Shown piece after piece: positions 60,697 to 64,000 of a stretch of 64,000 nucleotides of DNA; positions within the stretch are counted from its first letter, which is position 1; the number at the start of each line of letters is the position of its first letter. This stretch comes from Geminicoccus harenae (GTDB lineage: Bacteria; Pseudomonadota; Alphaproteobacteria; Geminicoccales; Geminicoccaceae). The position numbers and the translations under genes are program-made. Where the stretch lies: positions 124,001 through 188,000 of the forward strand of contig NZ_JABGCL010000012.1 in NCBI RefSeq assembly GCF_019800005.1, in the 5' to 3' direction. Below the pieces are notes generated by a model. The model was not told the origin of the DNA. It saw nothing but the letters and a program-made list of their open reading frames with translations, and did not search any database.

Positions 60697-62481
60697 ATGA
60701 GCGGTCACGACGTCGTCGTCTGCTTCGGCTTCGAGGCCGACCGGATCCGCCGCCAGCCCTGGCACGTCGCGCGCGGCATCGCCCTGGGTCTGCTGGCGCA
60801 TGGCCGGCGCGTCACCCTGGTGACCGACGCCCGTTCGCCACCGGGAGGCGAGCCGTTCGGGATCGTGGCGCTGCCCCGCCTGTTCTCCGCCAATGCCCCC
60901 GATCCGGCGCTGCGGGAGGCTCTCGCACGACTGGCGCCGGACCGGATCTTCGTGATGATCGGGATCCACGATCTGCTCCGGCCCGGACGCCTGCACTTGA
61001 GCGCGCCGGTCTTCCCGATCGTGGCGGCCCAGCCGTTCCGCCTGCGCGACTTCCTTCGCCTGCCGGCTGCTGGTCTGTGGCGCGAGCGGCATCTGCTGCG
61101 GCTGGCGCTGCTCGCCGCCCTCCTGCCGGACGGCCTCATCTGCCGGGGCTTTCGGCAAAGCGGGGCCGTGGGCCTGGTGTTCGTTTCGGCAGCGGCGCGG
61201 GCGCGCTTTGCCGAGATCGGCATCGAAGCCTCGCTGGTACTTCGCCCACAGGTCGAGCCTCCGCCGCTGGTGCCAGCCCAGGCTAAGGCTGCAGTTCCGA
61301 CCATCCTGTATGGCGGCCCGCCGCTGGCGCTGCGCGGTGCCGACCTGACGCTGCGTGCGTTCGAGGAGGCCAGCGCGGCCGGCCTGGAGGCCAGGCTGCA
61401 ACTGCTCCTGCGCCCGGACGACCGGCCAGCGCTGATGCGCCGCTTCCTGGCTCGGGTCGAGCGCTCGCCGGTCCGTACCTCCATCGAGGTGGTGACCGAG
61501 ATGCTGACGGCGGAAGCGATGCACCGGCGCTTCGCTGCCGCCGACGTCCATCTCCTGCCGTTCCGGATGACGGTGTCCGATGCGCCCTTGGTGGTGATCG
61601 AGGCCGGGCTCACCGGCCGACCGGTGGTAGTGCTCGACACGCCGGGCGTGGCCGAATATGCGCGCGCCTTCGGCGGCGTCGTGGTGGCTCGGCCGGGCCG
61701 GCTGGCCGCGGCCCTGCGCGACGCCTGCGGCCGTGCCGGCCAGCCGGTTGCCCTGCCGGAATGGACGAGCTGGCCCCAGGCCGTGGCGCCGCTGGACCGC
61801 TGGGCCGGGCAGGCGCCTGGGCGGCTCGCCACGATCGCGCTGATCGGCATCGACGGTGCGGGCAAGACCACGCTGCTCCGGCGGCTGCAGGGGCGCCTGA
61901 CTGCGGCAGGCCGGGAGAGCACCCATGTCTGGAGCCGGTTCCGCAACTATTTGAGCAAGCCGCTCCTGGCGCTGGCTCGCCTGAGCGGCCACAACCGCAA
62001 GCTGGTGCTGGGCGGTGTCAGGATCGGGGTCCACGAGTTCGCCAATGGCTGGGCCCGGCCGTTTCTCTGGCTGCAGCGGCTCGACCTGTGGCTGGACCGG
62101 CAGCTGCGGATCCGTCCCGCCGCCAGGAGCGGCCTCGTCGTCATGGATCGCTGCGCGCTCGACCAGCTGGTCGACATGGCGGTCGCCACCGGCCGCGAGG
62201 CAGAGCTGGTCGAACAGCTGGCCCCCCGTCTCCTCGCGGGCCTGCCGCAGCCGGCCCTCGTGGTGCTGGTCGACCGCGAGCCGCTCCTGATCGGGAGGAG
62301 CCGGCCGGATGCACTGATGGACCCGAAGCTCCTGCGCCGCCGTGCCTGCTACCGGCTGCTGGCCGACCGGCTGCACTTCCCGGTCCTGCAGAACGATGCG
62401 AGCCTGGAAGCCGCTGACCGCTTCCTGGACCGCCTGGTCGGGCTGGCACCGGAACCGGGCGGCCGGAGGGCCAGCGGGTGA
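60697..62481 (+). CDS. Glycosyltransferase-like domain fused to a thymidylate-kinase-like P-loop kinase
   Basis: The 594-residue protein has two parts. Residues 1-~360 look like a GT-B glycosyltransferase: DVVVCFGFEADRIRRQPWHV, ILYGGPPLALRGADLTLRAF, then LPFRMTVSDAPLVVIEAGLTGRPVVV with a late family-4 layout but without a clean E-x7-E. Residues ~375-594 hold a P-loop kinase: GIDGAGKTTLLRRL (Walker A 384-392), THVWSRFRN, and LVVMDRCALDQLVDMAVATG resembling the DR motif of thymidylate kinases. TMK-like proteins occur in surface-glycan clusters, with unproved roles such as phosphorylating sugars or lipids. The domains are in one frame. It starts 2 bases after the previous stop and overlaps the next gene. 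Confidence 0.82.
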   Translation: MSGHDVVVCFGFEADRIRRQPWHVARGIALGLLAHGRRVTLVTDARSPPGGEPFGIVALPRLFSANAPDPALREALARLAPDRIFVMIGIHDLLRPGRLHLSAPVFPIVAAQPFRLRDFLRLPAAGLWRERHLLRLALLAALLPDGLICRGFRQSGAVGLVFVSAAARARFAEIGIEASLVLRPQVEPPPLVPAQAKAAVPTILYGGPPLALRGADLTLRAFEEASAAGLEARLQLLLRPDDRPALMRRFLARVERSPVRTSIEVVTEMLTAEAMHRRFAAADVHLLPFRMTVSDAPLVVIEAGLTGRPVVVLDTPGVAEYARAFGGVVVARPGRLAAALRDACGRAGQPVALPEWTSWPQAVAPLDRWAGQAPGRLATIALIGIDGAGKTTLLRRLQGRLTAAGRESTHVWSRFRNYLSKPLLALARLSGHNRKLVLGGVRIGVHEFANGWARPFLWLQRLDLWLDRQLRIRPAARSGLVVMDRCALDQLVDMAVATGREAELVEQLAPRLLAGLPQPALVVLVDREPLLIGRSRPDALMDPKLLRRRACYRLLADRLHFPVLQNDASLEAADRFLDRLVGLAPEPGGRRASG

Positions 62482-63584
62482 TCCGGGTCTTCTACGCCAA
62501 CGATCCGCTGGCGGCCGATCAGGGCGGCGGGGCCGAGCATTTCCGCGGCATCTTCCGTGCGCTGTCAGGCTCCAACCTGGACTGGCAGCTGGTAGCGGCC
62601 CGGCTGCAGGACCGCTCCCACCCGCAGGTCGACTATATCTCGCGCAGCTCCCATTTCGGGCGCTGGTACCTGGCGCTGTGGGGCTGGTTCTGGCGCAACC
62701 GCCATGAGATCGGCCCGAACGACGTCCTCCATTTCCACCGCAACTACGCGGCCTGGCCGAAATACCTGCTCTGCCCGCGCCGCGGCCGGGTGGTGATCAC
62801 CTATCACAATGTCAGCGGCCGGGTGCTGGATGGGCTGCTCGGTCGCTCGGCTCGACCGCTCCGCTGGGCGATGAAGTTGCTGGAGCGTGCCGCGGTGCGC
62901 CGGGCCGACCGGCTGGTCTGCGTGAGCGATCGCGACCGCCTGGAGCTGGCGCGAACCGTGGCCGGGCCGCCTTTTGCCCGGGCCCTGGTCATGGCGGCGG
63001 CCCTCGACCACGCCCAGCTGTCGGAGGTGCCGGCCGCGGCGCCAAAGAGGTGCTCGCGCCTCCTGTTCCTGGGCCGCCTGGAACACCAGAAGCAGCCCGA
63101 GCGCGCGGTCGAGGTGCTGGAGCGGCTCTGCGCCGCGGACGGGGAAGGCTGGACGCTGACGATCGCGGGCGAGGGCAGCCAGCGCGGGCGGCTGGAGCGG
63201 TGCATCCAGGACAGCCCGGCGCGCGACCGGATCGTCATGACCGGGCTGGTCCCGCATGACCAGGTCGCCCGGCTGATCGACGCCCATGACCTCCTGCTGG
63301 TGACCAGCCGCTACGAGGCCTCGCCCACCGTGGTGAAGGAGGCGCTGCTGCGCCACCGCCCGGTCGTGACCTGCGATGTCGGCGACGTGCGGCGCTGGAT
63401 AGGGCCCGGCAGCGGCCTGGTCTGCCGGGACGACCCGGAGGAACTGGCGAAAGCCGTGCAGGGGATGGCCCGCCTGATCGCCGAGGGCGGCTATCGCCCC
63501 TCGGATCGGCTGGGCGACGACCTGGAGCAGCGCCTGATGGCGCCGTTGCTGGGCCTCTATCGCACCGTCCAGGACGGAGCGTGA
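62478..63584 (+). CDS. Family 4 glycosyltransferase
   Basis: The 368-residue GT-B enzyme begins MIRVFYANDPLAADQGGGAEH, has VVITYHNVSGRVLDG and VCVSDRDR in the N-domain, then LLFLGRLEHQKQPERAVEVL, LTIAGEGSQRG, and the E-x7-E motif in SRYEASPTVVKEALL. It starts on GTG overlapping the fusion gene stop (GTGA). It probably adds a further sugar of the polysaccharide repeat. Confidence 0.92.
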   Translation: MIRVFYANDPLAADQGGGAEHFRGIFRALSGSNLDWQLVAARLQDRSHPQVDYISRSSHFGRWYLALWGWFWRNRHEIGPNDVLHFHRNYAAWPKYLLCPRRGRVVITYHNVSGRVLDGLLGRSARPLRWAMKLLERAAVRRADRLVCVSDRDRLELARTVAGPPFARALVMAAALDHAQLSEVPAAAPKRCSRLLFLGRLEHQKQPERAVEVLERLCAADGEGWTLTIAGEGSQRGRLERCIQDSPARDRIVMTGLVPHDQVARLIDAHDLLLVTSRYEASPTVVKEALLRHRPVVTCDVGDVRRWIGPGSGLVCRDDPEELAKAVQGMARLIAEGGYRPSDRLGDDLEQRLMAPLLGLYRTVQDGA

Positions 63585-64000
63585 GCAGAGGCGTCGGTGC
63601 CTGGTCCGCCATCCTGGTAGGCGGCGGGGCCAGGCTCGCGGCGGCGGGCATCGGTCTTGCCGGCACCACGCTCGCGGCCCGGGCACTGGGGCCGGCCGAA
63701 TGGGGGATCTGGCTCCTGCTGTTCGCCGGCTTCGGCTGGTGCCAGCATCTGGCGGAATGGGGCCTGCGCAGTGCGGCACTGGTGGAGGGCGGCCGCCTGG
63801 GCCAAGCCTGCCAGGGCCTCGTGCGCGACGTGCTGCGCGCCCGCGTCGTGCCGCTCGTCCTGTCCGGCGTCCTGCTGATAGGTGGTGCGGTCGTCTGGCG
63901 GCCGGACTTGGCGGGTGCTGCGCTGTGCCTTACCGCAGCACTGGCCATAATCGCCCTGAACCTCGACTGGGTGGCCCTGGTGCGCGGCAGCGCCTTGCCG
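63581..64000 (+). CDS. Wzx-like polysaccharide flippase, N-terminal part (runs off the window)
   Basis: A frame open from GTG 63581 to the last base gives 140 residues. The GTG overlaps the preceding stop (GTGA), the same coupling used through the operon. The sequence is very hydrophobic, with four likely membrane segments, and carries ARALGPAEWGIWLLLFAGFG, the LGxxxxG start of MATE/Wzx-type polysaccharide exporters. It likely flips the lipid-linked repeat across the inner membrane. The C-terminal part is outside the window. Confidence 0.75.
   Translation, partial: MSRGVGAWSAILVGGGARLAAAGIGLAGTTLAARALGPAEWGIWLLLFAGFGWCQHLAEWGLRSAALVEGGRLGQACQGLVRDVLRARVVPLVLSGVLLIGGAVVWRPDLAGAALCLTAALAIIALNLDWVALVRGSALP

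Noticed and set aside
60697..62481. Thymidylate kinase (tmk) annotation for the C-terminal half
   Set aside because: It is fused to a glycosyltransferase-like half in a glycan operon and only the P-loop and DR motifs resemble Tmk; housekeeping dTMP kinase is unlikely.

Overview
The window is about 64 kb of very GC-rich, densely packed bacterial chromosome. The gene content and order point to an alphaproteobacterium, probably of Rhodospirillales type. The evidence is the order mlaD-DUF2155-aat-accC-accB-aroQ, the TCA operon mdh-sucCD-sucAB-lpdA, a RegB/RegA redox two-component system, the Asp/Glu leucyltransferase Bpt, a DUF1289 protein and an HWE/HisKA_2 kinase. These lineage arguments are inference from family knowledge. 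I see no tRNA, rRNA, CRISPR array, insertion sequence or phage gene.

Layout. 1-4.6 kb: the end of a TPR protein, then a leftward group (lipoprotein alkaline phosphatase, small secreted protein, FtsX-type permease) behind a clear three-repeat PHO box, with the likely partner ATPase transcribed divergently. 4.6-11.7 kb: ftsY, mlaD, a DUF2155 gene, then leftward aroQ-accB-accC-aat, an acuI-like reductase and bpt. 11.8-16.9 kb: a hydrolase, a [2Fe-2S] ferredoxin with its reductase, a GST-like protein with a very long disordered tail, and a lipoprotein. 17-30.4 kb: central metabolism (maeB, then mdh-sucC-sucD-sucA-sucB-lpdA) interrupted by htpX and a tandem pair of small secreted paralogues. 30.5-34.1 kb: a large RTX/DUF4114 secreted protein divergent from a ribbon-helix-helix/PAS protein. 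34.6-37.2 kb: a regB-regA-regA operon with a duplicated response regulator. 37.4-44.1 kb: a GST, a DUF1289 protein, a homocysteine methyltransferase, glmS, and an overlapping trio hutF, zinc-ribbon/GNAT, racemase. 44.1-54.9 kb: a MalK/UgpC-type ATPase, a RhlE-like helicase, a GAF/HisKA_2 kinase, a GST, dnaJ, dnaK, an FAD-linked oxidase and an HDAC-like deacetylase. 55.1-64 kb: a rightward surface-polysaccharide operon that runs off the window.

How the genes work together. The TCA genes carry 2-oxoglutarate to succinate, plus malate oxidation, and malic enzyme links the cycle to pyruvate. The RegBA genes are expected to tune such metabolism to redox state. The polysaccharide operon makes CDP-4-keto-6-deoxyglucose (rfbF, rfbG), probably epimerises and reduces it (RmlC-like protein and SDR), and transfers it with at least three glycosyltransferases before export by a Wzx-like flippase. 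One of its proteins fuses a glycosyltransferase-like half to a thymidylate-kinase-like P-loop half.

The most unusual items are that fusion, the CDP-sugar route with an RmlC-like epimerase and no rfbH, the Pho-controlled alkaline phosphatase/ABC group, the duplicated RegA, the RHH-PAS regulator, the zinc-ribbon/short-GNAT fusion and a racemase lacking one catalytic cysteine. Many genes start on GTG or TTG and overlap the upstream stop by 4 bases, so several starts were chosen by overlap or by the ribosome binding site.
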